Positions 37,823 through 50,158 of a stretch of DNA of 64,000 bases are shown piece by piece. The notes under the pieces are model-generated. The model did not search any database and was not told where the DNA came from. It worked only from the letters and a program-made list of their open reading frames with translations. The translations under genes and the position numbers were made by a program. The stretch's first letter is position 1. Each line of letters begins with the position of its first letter. Origin of the DNA: Hemicentrotus pulcherrimus (Eukaryota > Echinodermata > Echinoidea > Camarodonta > Strongylocentrotidae); contig BEXV01000012.1 of NCBI GenBank assembly GCA_003118195.1, forward strand, positions 177,272 through 241,271, in the 5' to 3' direction.

Positions 37823-40800
37823 TCGAGATCATATTATAAGCTTTCAACTTGTTGGAAAGGTAGAGCTTTACAGATCCTTTGTCATAAGTAAATCACATTA
37901 TTTTTACTAGAATTGATTTCAAATAATCCCTATTGGGAGTGAATATCATCCTTATAACAGAGTTGCATCATTGATTTGAAATGCTTCCTATTGGATATTT
38001 TCATGATTACATACAACTGATATCATTTCCTCTACTCATCCACTGCCTTAGCAGTGTGTACAGGACAATGCAAACAGCACCTGGCCTCATCATTACCAGT
38101 CACTCGACTGAACATTAAATCTGTCCCTAGTCGCTATGTTTTAGAGATACAGGGGCTGACTTTCCTTCCCTTTGTGAGGGGGATGTCACTTTATTCATTC
38201 CAGATGTACCAATTTTTCTACATTGTGGAGAATTCTTATGGGATTATGACCCTTTATTTGAAATATCCGCACTCCCTGCGAAACAATGCAACAAGGAAAT
38301 GGAAGACTTTTATAGAGTACGTGCTGTGTTGTGGGTGCGATACGAATGTTATGTGTTGGCTGTAAACATAGATCATCCTGCCATTGGTAAGATCAACATC
38401 ACTTCCAAAGCGTTCCACTAAATTTAATGTATGCTTAATCATAGAGCCACTTAAAATCTTAAGCATACTCATATCTCCCGAATCTGCTATTTAAAGAAAA
38501 GATTTTGTTCATCATGATGCATCAAATAATCAGCATTAAAGCTAGATCACAATTCTAAGAAGCGATTGGTCGTTAACATTTTCCAGGATGATGCATCTAC
38601 TCCCCATCCTCCCAGAATCACTGCCGCTATCCTAGGCTATACAATCCTCTCAGCATTTAACTGAAAACGTCAAACGATTGTCTTACGTTCAACACTCTCC
38701 TCCAGTTCTTTTAGGTTGGTCTCTTGCTCAAGAAGCTTAGCCTTCAATTCAGTGGTCTCTTCCTCGTACAACTTTTGCTCCTGAAAGATTTAATGGAAAA
38801 TAAAATCAAAATCAGGAATAGAATGGATACATTAGGTGATAATGGTTTTAAACACAACTTATTCTCTGATCACAGCTCACAAAAATGAAACTGAAGTCCA
38901 GAACTAATGAAATACATTCAATAACATAAGATTATCAGATGATGAAGCTCATGATTGATTCTTTGAAAAGATTTCATAAAATGAAAATCAAAACAAAATC
39001 ATAAATAGAATTAGGTATATCCAGTGAAAAGGCTCATACAACTGATTCTTCCAAAAGATATCATAAAATTGAAAACAAAGACGGGAATAGAATATGATAC
39101 ATGTGAGTGTATCAAGTGACAATATAAGACTCTACTGGAAGGCTACAAATTCAAACCATATGAATCTTAGAAAACAGGGTGAGGCCATTGTTGCATATAA
39201 GCATAATATATTGTACCCCTATCCTGCTCAAAATATGAGCTCTAAAATTCAGAAGCAAACTCAGTTTGAGAACGCCTTCCAAGGCTGATTTAAGTATCAT
39301 ATCTTAATTCACTTTTAACAAGGTATAATTGGTCAGCTACTTGTGTGGCATCTGCATTACTCAATTAAAAAAAAAAAGTCTAAAGTCTTTATTTAATGGT
39401 TATAATACCAAGCATTATCTTTTGGCACAAGATGTTTAATTATCTGCCTTACTACTCAACCTTGATGGCTACTTATAAGCTGAATTTTTGGCAGTATTTC
39501 AGCACTATCACATATTCACGAAAGCACTTCTTTATCAGATTATATCTTGGTATTTTACTGCCTTAAAGTTGACTCTAAAAATAGCACATCGTATATAGAG
39601 TATCACCATTCAGTTCAATATGACACCACACCCTTCATAAGCCATACACTTTGACCTACATATCATACTAGGGAATAGACGGTAGTGTTCACTTTCTAAA
39701 GTTTGTTCCTTGGTTGGGGTGTGAGATAAGCCTTGTCTAAAAAGGGCAAGAAGCTTCTCCAATGACCTTATAACAAGGAAAGTACATTAGTTGGGAATGG
39801 GAGTGTCAAATACCATCTGTTTGTAAAATATTTCTTAAACAGCTGGAAAAAGAAATGATGCTTTGACTGTTGTTTATGTTTTTTAAAAATAAGTAATTAA
39901 TTTCCTTCTCTCTACTTCAAACTTAAACAAAATGGTTGTCATGTGTCTATTAGATAACACAAAGATATATTGTAAATTAAGTCCCCCATTTGAAATCTTC
40001 AATGAAATAGAGAATGAAACTATGTTACATTATGCTGATTACACATTTTAGAATGATTACTCGTATTCCAAATAATACACCTAAAAAATCCTAAGAAAGA
40101 ATTATAAGTAGACTTTATAGTTTGATTACTCCTTCATGCTTTCTGAAAAATATAAACAATACAATAAGACCACAAACCTCAGCTCTGGCTTTGACGACCG
40201 ACTGCAGCTCCTCTTCCACGAGACCCTTCTCCGTCTGGGTCTCCTCCAGGAGCCTCCGAAGCTTCTCCAGCTCCGTCTCCTGGGTCGCCAATGTCTTGTT
40301 GAGCTCCTTGGACTCGGCCTTGACCTTCTCTAGGTCACCAAGGTCATCCTTGAGCTTCAACATGACCTGTTCAGTATGCTGCAGACGTGCGTTCTCCTTG
40401 TTCTGTGAAAAAGAGTGAAAGTACAGACTTGCTAAATTGAAGCCCATGGTAATCGCAAGGTACCCTATGTCCTGCTCGCTGAAGGCCTGCATGAGCGTTG
40501 TACAGCAGAGAGAAAGCAGCATCATTTCTTTCAGGAGAGCAATGACAGTGTAACTTGCCAAATGCAAGGAAAGCATTTCTTCTGCAGAACTTGTTAATAA
40601 GCGAGTTATATATATATATATATATATATATGTACCAGCACATATCAATATCCCATTACCTACAGTACTTGTACAGGTATCATCTAGTCATGAATAATTA
40701 AAAAGAATAAATAGGCTTGAAGGAGATCCATTAAGTTTCCTTAGACTATTTTTACACTGAAGTTTATCACATAATTGTACCAAACTAATGCCTATTGGTG

Positions 40801-42421
40801 GGTGGTTCATGTACTAATCTGACAGGATTGAAAGAATCCAGAAGTCATTAATTTACATTCTATGGATCAAAAGCTCAACATTTACTCAACTCATGTAATA
40901 TCATATTTTATTCAAACTACAAGAAAGTGAATAATTACACACTAAATACATGCATGCTTCTTGTTCTGCTTATGCACATCAGTTGTGGAAGAGATCAGTG
41001 TTTTTCAATTCATATTTTAGCTACTGGTACATGTACATGTACCCTAAGAAAAATTATAAATCATTCCCAGACAGAAATTTAAACATTTTCTTGGTATTTC
41101 TACATCAAGAAGACATCACAAACCATTTTATGAATGTTATCCGTTTTGAGCTCATTCAAATCAGCATTGAAAGAGATCAATGTTGTCAATTCATATTTTA
41201 ACAATCCTATATACCGGTATGTAACTACATCATTCCCAGTACAACAGAAATCCATACATGAACATATATCTTGGTATATCTGCATCAAGAAGACATCACA
41301 TACCATTTTATGAATGTAATCCATGATCAAAGTATGATGATATTCCATAAAATAGAAAATCCAAACTTCATGACATCCAGAGTTACACAACAATCTGAAC
41401 TAATCTGCTGCCCATAATTAACTTCAAGCTCAATCACAACTGTCCTACACATCAAGTTTTCCAGAGAGAAACTCAAGGCATATGTCTATATCAATATTCT
41501 TCCCAGCTTACATTGCAGAAATTATGCATTGTGCAGAATTGCCACAGAAAATATCCAGGCAAGCCAAAGTCTTTCTAAAATTCATGGCATATGGCTAGAC
41601 ACCGCAAATCCACGACTGAAGGCAGCGATACCACGAAAGGAGGCTCTTGAGGCTTGCAAGGCAGAGTTTCAAACAAATAAGCTGTGACATAAATGCTCTG
41701 AGTGAAGAGCTATGGCTGAAAATCTCATTTCTACACTCTCGCATGTGCTTCAGTGTTGCTTTCAGCTATGTCTCACTGCGGTTTAGCTTTTCAATCTCAA
41801 ATTTCAGGTTGATAGCACAACGAAAAAGAGTAGAAAAACCCTTGCTGTATTGAGTGACGATCCTCCCACGTCCCGCCCTGCCTTTCTTTAAACTACACTG
41901 TAAAGGAGAACAGGCAATACAGCCTAATAGGACAGAAATCAATCTTTAAGCATTGCAACTTGTGAATGGGTATTTGAGGGTCAGTAGCAGAAGTGAAGAG
42001 TGAGGATACGCGGTGTGACGATATTCCGTGATCCTCTCATCTTTCAGTGATTGCGCAGCTAGACAAGGTATTTTGGGAGCAGGATGGGATAGAGGAAATT
42101 TAAGCGAGGAAAATAAGGTTCTGTTTCGTTTCCTATTTTGTATAGTCTGGAGGTTGCTCTCCATAAAGGAAATTTGCTGAGTCCTTAAAAAAAATCTAAA
42201 ATAGATTAATTATTTCCCTAATGAAAGGATACATAAGGATGTTTCCAGACCAAATGATAGGGATAAAGAAAGAGAAAGAGAGGGTGAGAGATGTAGGTGA
42301 ACTAATGAAAGAAAGAGAAGGGAGAGAAAAAGGGAGAGAAAAAGGGAGAGAAGGGGAGAGAAAGAAAGTGAAAAAGATGAAGAGATACATTTAAAACAAA
42401 CGGGCTAGATAGAGAACAGAG

Positions 42422-42464
<43 letters not shown>

Positions 42465-45400
42465 GGAGAGAGAGAGAGAGAGAGAGAGACAAAAGGGGAT
42501 TTATGAAAAAATATTTCTTAAGTCCTTATATTTCACTAGAAAATCAGTACACACAGCTTGCACAAACTAACCTTATCTGTAATAAAAAATAATAGCAAAA
42601 AAGGACAAACAACCTTGTTCTTGATAAATTGATTTTACATGTAGATTTGAATATAGGATGTTGTTTTACAGATAAGCAACTGATTCAGAAGCTCTCTATC
42701 ACACAATGCTCAAAGTAAGTTGAAGAAGAATCATATCATATTTCATATCATGGGTTCATGACATTATTTGAACATGAATGTCAAGAGCTTGGTAGCATTT
42801 GTGATTCCTAAGCTAATCACTATGGTATAAATGCTTTGCCGTAGGGCTTAACCATGATTACATCATTCAGGGAAAAGAATATTCCTCCTCAATGAAAATT
42901 CAGCATTGCTATCTCCCTCATATGGAAAACAGTGGATACATGTATATTACATTTGATGTATACATTAAGTACATTGCATAGGACTTCAATCTTTTGGACT
43001 AGAATCAATACGCCCATGGAACTGCAGTCACAGGACATTGTGAATTAATAATATCACAATATAAAAAATAAAACAATTAAGCCTGCAGATAATGTGATTA
43101 TCAATTAGCATTTACTATAATCATAAATCATATTATTACATTTTCACTCATGGGCCCATCATTAACGATCCTGTTATTGTAATCAATCATCTGTATATAG
43201 ATGAGAGTAGTCATGTCAATTATTTCAATCATAATCCTACTTACATTGTGATAATTAATGGCCAGAAAAACTTGCAATGTCTCATGATTATTATGGCTTG
43301 ATAACTAAAGAGGGAGGAACAAGGACCGAGTCCAAACTATATACTGCAGGACAGATGAAGTTCATTAGTCTAATTAAAGAACTTATTATTAAGCAGCACA
43401 ATAATCAGGATATTAGGTAAAAGTGTGAACAATGGAAATTGAAAGAGGAAGGGGAAGGTGTAAAGGGAGACATGCAGGATGAGAAGAAGGGGAAGGGTAA
43501 GAGGGAATGGTATAGGGTAGAATGGAAGGGTGAAATGGGTGAGGAAAGGGGAGGTGGGGAGGGAGGGAAGAAGAAGATGCAGGGGAAGAAAGGGGATCAT
43601 AAGAAAGGTAAGGCAGCAGAGGGAGGGGAAGGGGAGGGGTGGGAAGGGGAGGGGAGGGGAAGGGGGAAGGAAAGAAGTGACAGGAAAGGGGGAGGTGAGA
43701 CTAGGAAAGGAAAATGGAAAAGGGAAGGGGAAGTGGACAAAAGTAGATAAGGGGAGGGAAAGCGATATATAGGAGAAGGGCTGAGGAGGGGGGCAGGGGA
43801 AGAAGAACTGGGAATGGAGGACAGGGTACACTTTCAGCAGAGGGGAGAAAGTTAATAGTAACAGGAACAGGGAGAGGAAGCACTCACTACTAAAAGTCAG
43901 GACCATGTACAGAGAGGTGATGAGATATGGAAAGATTGATAGAGGTGTCAATGGCCAGGGATAACTGTCAGAGGCATAGTCTGTCTGTGCAGTGACTAGA
44001 TGTAAATATTAATTTGAGTCTAGCCATGTCATATCCATATACAACAAATAGAAATCTTAAGCTTTGTATTTAAAGGATTTTAAATAATTATTTAAAAGAA
44101 GTAGTGTGAAGGAGAGGTCACCAGGAAGCAACCGTTTCCTATGTTATAAAACTCCAGAAGGTTCAATGTTTTGGTTGAGATTATTAGACACTTGAAAGAC
44201 AATACTAATAGGTAAGACTAGAAAGATCCTACTACAAATCATATGATTCATGACCTATCTTCTATCTTTTCAATCTAACTTACACTTGCAATCTCTCTCA
44301 AAACGCAGATTTGTCCCCATCATAAAAATTGCACTTTTAGAAGAAGAAAAAAAAAGAGGAAAAATTGTGATTTCCTTGCATTATTCATCCCGAGGAAATG
44401 TCTTTCAACATGTGGAAGAAAGAGGAAACACTTGAAAAATATATCCCTTCAACTTTCATCACTGTGGGTTTCTTTCTATGCACGAGTGTTTTGCCAAAAA
44501 GGCCAAAGGGGTGTTCATTATCTTCAATATCCTTGCAAGAAATGCGAACAATCTTTACATCCCACATGATAGTTGATCAGAAATCTAGCTATGGGAAGAG
44601 ATAAGAAAAGAGCGTGCTTGGGGGACTCAAGAAGAAATGAAAAGTATCAAATATTGGGTATTTATGGAGCAAAATTGGACGTTTGGTCACCCAATGTTTA
44701 TAAAATACAGTTATAAATATTTTTCTACTGTAAAAATAGTTACACTATAATTATCATCATTATTATTATTATTAATAAGATTTGGTGTCACCTAGGCTTT
44801 TGAGTGGAAAGCGAACTTAATCACTGTGATCATCTGGCCTCTCCTCACCTTAGGTAGCTAGACTGGTACTTTGAGCATTTCTTAAATAATATCCATTCCA
44901 GCAAAGCACCTGAAAGTGTTACTCTTTTGTGACAGGAATTATTTCCTTTCCTATTGGCTATCTTTTTCCTTGGTAACGTGGGACCTGTCAAAACACTGCC
45001 CATGTCACACTTGTCTACAAGATCATCACCCCTAGCCTCCTGTATTGTGTAAAGGCAGGAACCTTTTAATTTGGCCATACAGTAGGTCCCTGACATGAAT
45101 CTATCTAGACCATAGTTGCAAGTGTAGGGCATCATGCCATTTCATCATGTTGAAAATAATTGTCATGCCTACATAATCTACATGTAATCCAATGGTCAAA
45201 TAACGGGTCATGCTTATTGATCTTTAAGAGGAGAGATATGATGACTGAACCTGATCACTACGAAAAAAATATCAGTTGTAAAACACATACCCTATGACAA
45301 TTGAATGGTCAATATCCTATAAAAGTCCGCACTAACTGCAGTGAGTAGTATACCTAACCCAAACCCTATACCTAACCTAACCCCTAACCCAACCTAACAT

Positions 45401-48400
45401 TTGAAACACCAGCCCGAGACCTAACCTAAATCCCAATAGAACCTTAACCCAACCTAAATCCCTATTGCAACCTTAACCTTACATCTATGACGTAATACAG
45501 GGTGGAGCAAATGTTCCTGAAGCAAACATCTACAAAGTAACGTATTTACTGTCTATTGTATAACTCAGTAACAATAACATTCAAAGTAGGTTCTTGTTTT
45601 TTTCTTATACCGGTATCTATAAAGTAGAAAAAAGATTTGCTACTTACCAGCTCATCAACCTTGTGCGTGATGGAGATAATCTTGTTCTCCATTCCACGGT
45701 TGAGGGCCTTGTAATGCTCCACTGAACGAGCCTCAATCTGATTATAAAATAATGAAATAGAAAGAAATGAAAAACATAATACACCAGATAATCATAAAAT
45801 ATACAGTAATAAAACATAGTTGCTGCATAGACAATTTATAAGCATGAATAATTTCATTATTTACAACAACAAAAAAAAAAGAAAAAAAAAAGATTCATAG
45901 TTAAATATGCTTTTGCAATCTTGTCCTGGCAAGAATTGCACATTTTAAAATAGTGATATTTGAACTTGACAGCATTCCTTTCTTGAGCTTAAAGTCAACA
46001 TTAGTCAATATAAACATAAAAAGTAGATCAATAAATTGGTCATAAAACGTATTCTAAAAAGCATACAATATTTCATCTACTTTAAAACATGACTCCTAGA
46101 CAAGAAGGTTGAGGTCTGGTACAGGTGAAAAATTAGTAAACTACCTCATTCCTATCATGCCTATAAGGTGGACGATCATATTTTAGCAATGTTACTTGAA
46201 AAGGATTTTTTTATAAAGTCTCCTCATATTCTCACAATGATTAAGGAAAAATTAAGAGAATTAAAAACAAATCACTATTAATAACAGGAAGTAATGCATG
46301 AGCTGCCGTCTAAATTTATTAACCCACGACCATATTAGTATTCTTGATGATTTATTGAAATTAGAGAGGACTGCATCACAATGTCCACTAGGAAATGTCA
46401 TAGGATATGAGTAAGGTAGTCTATAAAACTCTGACGGACAAGGAAATAATTCATCACTTGATCAAGTGTAATCTATCACCTCACAGGGTAGTTGAAAGTG
46501 GCATATAATTCTCACCAAAATTTACTCACACTGACAGCATCTATCATTTGTTATATACTACATACAGTAGATGTTTTTGGGATTGTATTTTCCATAGATG
46601 TCTTCTGATTAAATTGGAAGATTTGATTCATTTCCGTTGCTTGACCTGTTTAATATGTTTGATACTTCATCGTAAGCTCACATATTGAGTTTGTTATTCA
46701 ACCCTGTTACTCTCTTCACGAGTATGTAAAACATATTCTTTTGATATCAGCTTTGATTCAGTACCGCCTCATTGACTCACATAAAAATCATGATACAACA
46801 TTTTCTTAGATAGTGACCAAAGTATTCAGATTTTCCATTCCTTATTGTCAGAGAACCAAAAAAAAAATCTAGGTTGATCTGTTCAAATCTCATACTATAT
46901 CTTTTGATTTTGCCATGATTCATTTCCAATACCCCTAGGATAGTTTCTATATGCTTCCAAAAGGCCAAAATATAGAATTGTCTAAGTCCCCTCTAGATTT
47001 AAACACTACTACTAGAACTTGTCTTTCATCGGCTACTTCAACTAAGTTGTAGTGCTGGATGGATGTCCACAATCAAAACAAACTCATTTGAAAATATATT
47101 GTTTTTTCTTCTTCAAAACTCAAGCTGTTATTCTAGATACCTATATGTGATAAGGGAGGTCCTGTGATTGAAATGTTTGGGAATACTTCCATGTTTGACT
47201 AAATTTGTCAGCCAGATTCTGGGTGACTCAAAGGCTTTTTCCTGCAGGACAGGATACATCTCAATCTATGTTAATTAATGATTACTGGATTAATGTGGCT
47301 CCATCGTGGTCTGTCAGGCAAGATTTATGATTCTCAGAAATACTGTGTTTGAGGTATACTCTTCTGTCCTAAACCTAAGACAATAGATGCAGAAGAAACT
47401 GACTTCTTTAAACCAAGTGGGAGGTATTTGTGATCAGAGGGTTTAACCAATGACAGAGATCTTTATTTGGATTGTATTGAAAACATTCCCAAAAAACGAT
47501 TTTTACTGTTCATATACTTGCTCTTTTAGATAAACAATATGACAGAATGATAATCACAAGAAAATACCTGGAGAAGTTTGAGGGAAATATGTGATTAAGA
47601 CACTGGGTACCTATAAAATCATCGATCTGGTTGAATATGATTTCATTTCATAAGTAAGTCATAATCATTCGTAATATGTGTAGCATAGTGATCTTGGTCT
47701 ATGGAAACCGATTATGATTATGAAGAGAAAAATATTTGGCTTGAGCCAAGTTTTGGCTCAAACTTGTAAGTTCACCACTGAGAACTCTCCCCACCCCACA
47801 CTGAACGACCTACAAGTTATGACCCGATTACTACAGGAAGTGATATAGTGACCTCTCCTTCCCATGAGGCAGTAGCCTGTCACGCACTCCCATCCCTGCA
47901 CACATGACACGTACAGGAGGGAAGTACAAAGTCAAGGGTATCGATCATGATTATCGACAGGAGAGGGTGAAAAGCACAACTGAGGGTTGGGGAGGGGGGG
48001 GGGGGANNNNNNNNNNNNNNNNNNNNNNNNNNNNNNNNNNNNNNNNNNNNNNNNNNNNNNNNNNNNNNNNNNNNNNNNNNNNNNNNNNNNNNNNNNNNNN
48101 NNNNNNNNNNNNNNNNNNNNNNNNNNNNNNNNNNNNNNNNNNNNNNNNNNNNNNNNNNNNNNNNNNNNNNNNNNNNNNNNNNNNNNNNNNNNNNNNNNNN
48201 NNNNNNNNNNNNNNNNNNNNNNNNNGGGGGGGGGGGGGGGGGGGGATCAGGAAGGGGGAAGAGAGGGGGTAGTAGGAGCCCTAGTTTTGTAATCACTCAT
48301 TGATCAGGACAAACATAGGAAGCACTCAAACAATGATAGCCAGGACTTTTTGTTGTTTAGTCATACCTACAGGTTTTGTCATTTGCTTCTTGATGTTTCT

Positions 48401-50118
48401 TTTCAATTGTTGTTTCTTAGAAATTAGTCAATGATATTTATGTTGCAATACGGCCTATAATGAAGAAGAGAATACTTTTCATGATGCATACAACGTTGGT
48501 AATCTGACTTGTAGATTGCAAAGTACCACCCCAAATTGTTGTTGTTTTTGTTGTTAAAAATTAATAGCCCAATTTCAGTTCATCTCAATTCTGTGAAGTT
48601 TACTTGAATTGTAATTAGTAATTCAGACAAATTTTTGAAATGCTATACTGACACTATAGATATCATATTATGAGTTTCAATGTTCTGGTTGATTCTATCT
48701 ACATATTAACATCAATTTAATATTGCTATGGCTTCGTTTCACTAATGCAGCAAAGGCAAACCATGTTTGAGTGGATCATCAGTTTTGAAAAATAAAGCCT
48801 CTGTGAGAATAACTTTCTATAGCACCCATAAAAAGTATTAGCTGACCCCCACAATAGAAACCATAAACTGTGAATTGCTCATTAGTTGGTAGTTAACAGA
48901 CAGAACATAACACCTAAAGAAAATCAAGTGTCAATAATTATTCTTGTACAGACAGTACAACTGCTAAGCCATTTTGGGACTTTTAGTTTCACTCTCTCAA
49001 ATATACCATTAGGATTGTAACAATTAAGTGGTAATATCCAAGCAAGAACTCAATTCAATCACATTTGGATTTCTAGCATAAGTATAAAAAAATGTTCACC
49101 ACTTTAGCGAAGCATTAATACAAATGTAAAATTTATAGCAAAAATTTCTTGGATTCTGTCTTGCGGCAATTACAATTTCTAGTTAATGCTAGAGCTACCA
49201 CATGTATTTATGTTGGTGACTTGTACAAGGGTGTCAATATTTATGGAAAATTTTGATGCAATATGGCTACATTCTGTAACCACATGTGCTTGTACTGAAG
49301 GTATGTGTCATAATCCGCACTGTATGTGTCAATCAGAGTTTGAAAGGTTACAGCACTCATTGTTTTGTAAACTGATACCAATTAGAATATCGTTTATCTA
49401 AATTTAGGGTTTACTCATAGTATATCACATTCAGCAGATGAATACTGATGAATTAGGTAGTAGGCATTTTCTTAGCCTGGATTTTGAAGTTGACTCACAA
49501 ATAGGTCAAGAATCGTTTTATAAGCCAGGAAGAATTATATTTCATAGGTAATCTTTATTGACCTTGAATTTCAACACACTTAATCTGAAAATGTAGCTTC
49601 TGTACTATAGATACTAGCTTGTTAAGATTATAATTTATGGTTGCATTGTAGCACTCATTGAAATAACAATGGACTAGACAGGCTTGCCTGGAGGTCGGTA
49701 TCAATCATTGATTAAGATGATTAACATGAAATTTAGGTCGGTTTTTAAGGAAACATGTCACTATGACTAACATTTATGAATCATATACTACCTCTCTTTA
49801 ATAATAGGTAATCAGCTGTGAAAATACATGTTGCCCATGTATGTACAATGAAAGAACACACAAGTAGGAAAAGACTTTTATGAAAAGTACAAAACAGATA
49901 AGAAAAGGTGCAGGAGGAAAAGAAGAAAGTAAACACAAATGAATTTAGTAGTTTTAGTAGAATCAATTAACAGTAATAGAAAGGACACAGCCAGAGGTGG
50001 TATTAGTAAAGGTAGTATGAAAAGGAGGATGGACAGAAGTAGGAGTACCGGTAGTAGGACGTAGTAGTTAGTAGTAGTCATGATATTAGTAGTAGTATTA
50101 GTAGTAGTAGAAGTAGTA

Positions 50119-50158
<40 letters not shown>

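Larger units (their letters stand above)
40403..45647 (-). other. Large MYO5 intron rich in tandem repeats
   Basis: A 5.2-kb intron holding a (TA)n run at 40608-40631, a two-unit 180-bp tandem duplication at 40965-41324, GA-rich tracts at 42255-42490, a purine-rich stretch at 43436-43870, an (ATT)n run at 44752-44776 and a CCTAA-rich tract at 45355-45475. No exon was seen. Confidence 0.7.

Noticed and set aside
40371..40648. Frames extending past the MYO5 coiled-coil exon into 40403-40648
   Set aside because: The acceptor at 40403-40404 and the loss of heptads show the extension is intron; it ends in a TA repeat read as Tyr-Ile.
43370..43951. 193-codon Pro/Leu/Phe-rich frame and three other frames in the purine tract
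   Set aside because: Composition is dictated by the G/A tract; no domain, splice context or family resemblance.
47880..48296. Frames with long X runs and poly-Pro or poly-Gly
   Set aside because: They span the N gap and its poly-G edges.
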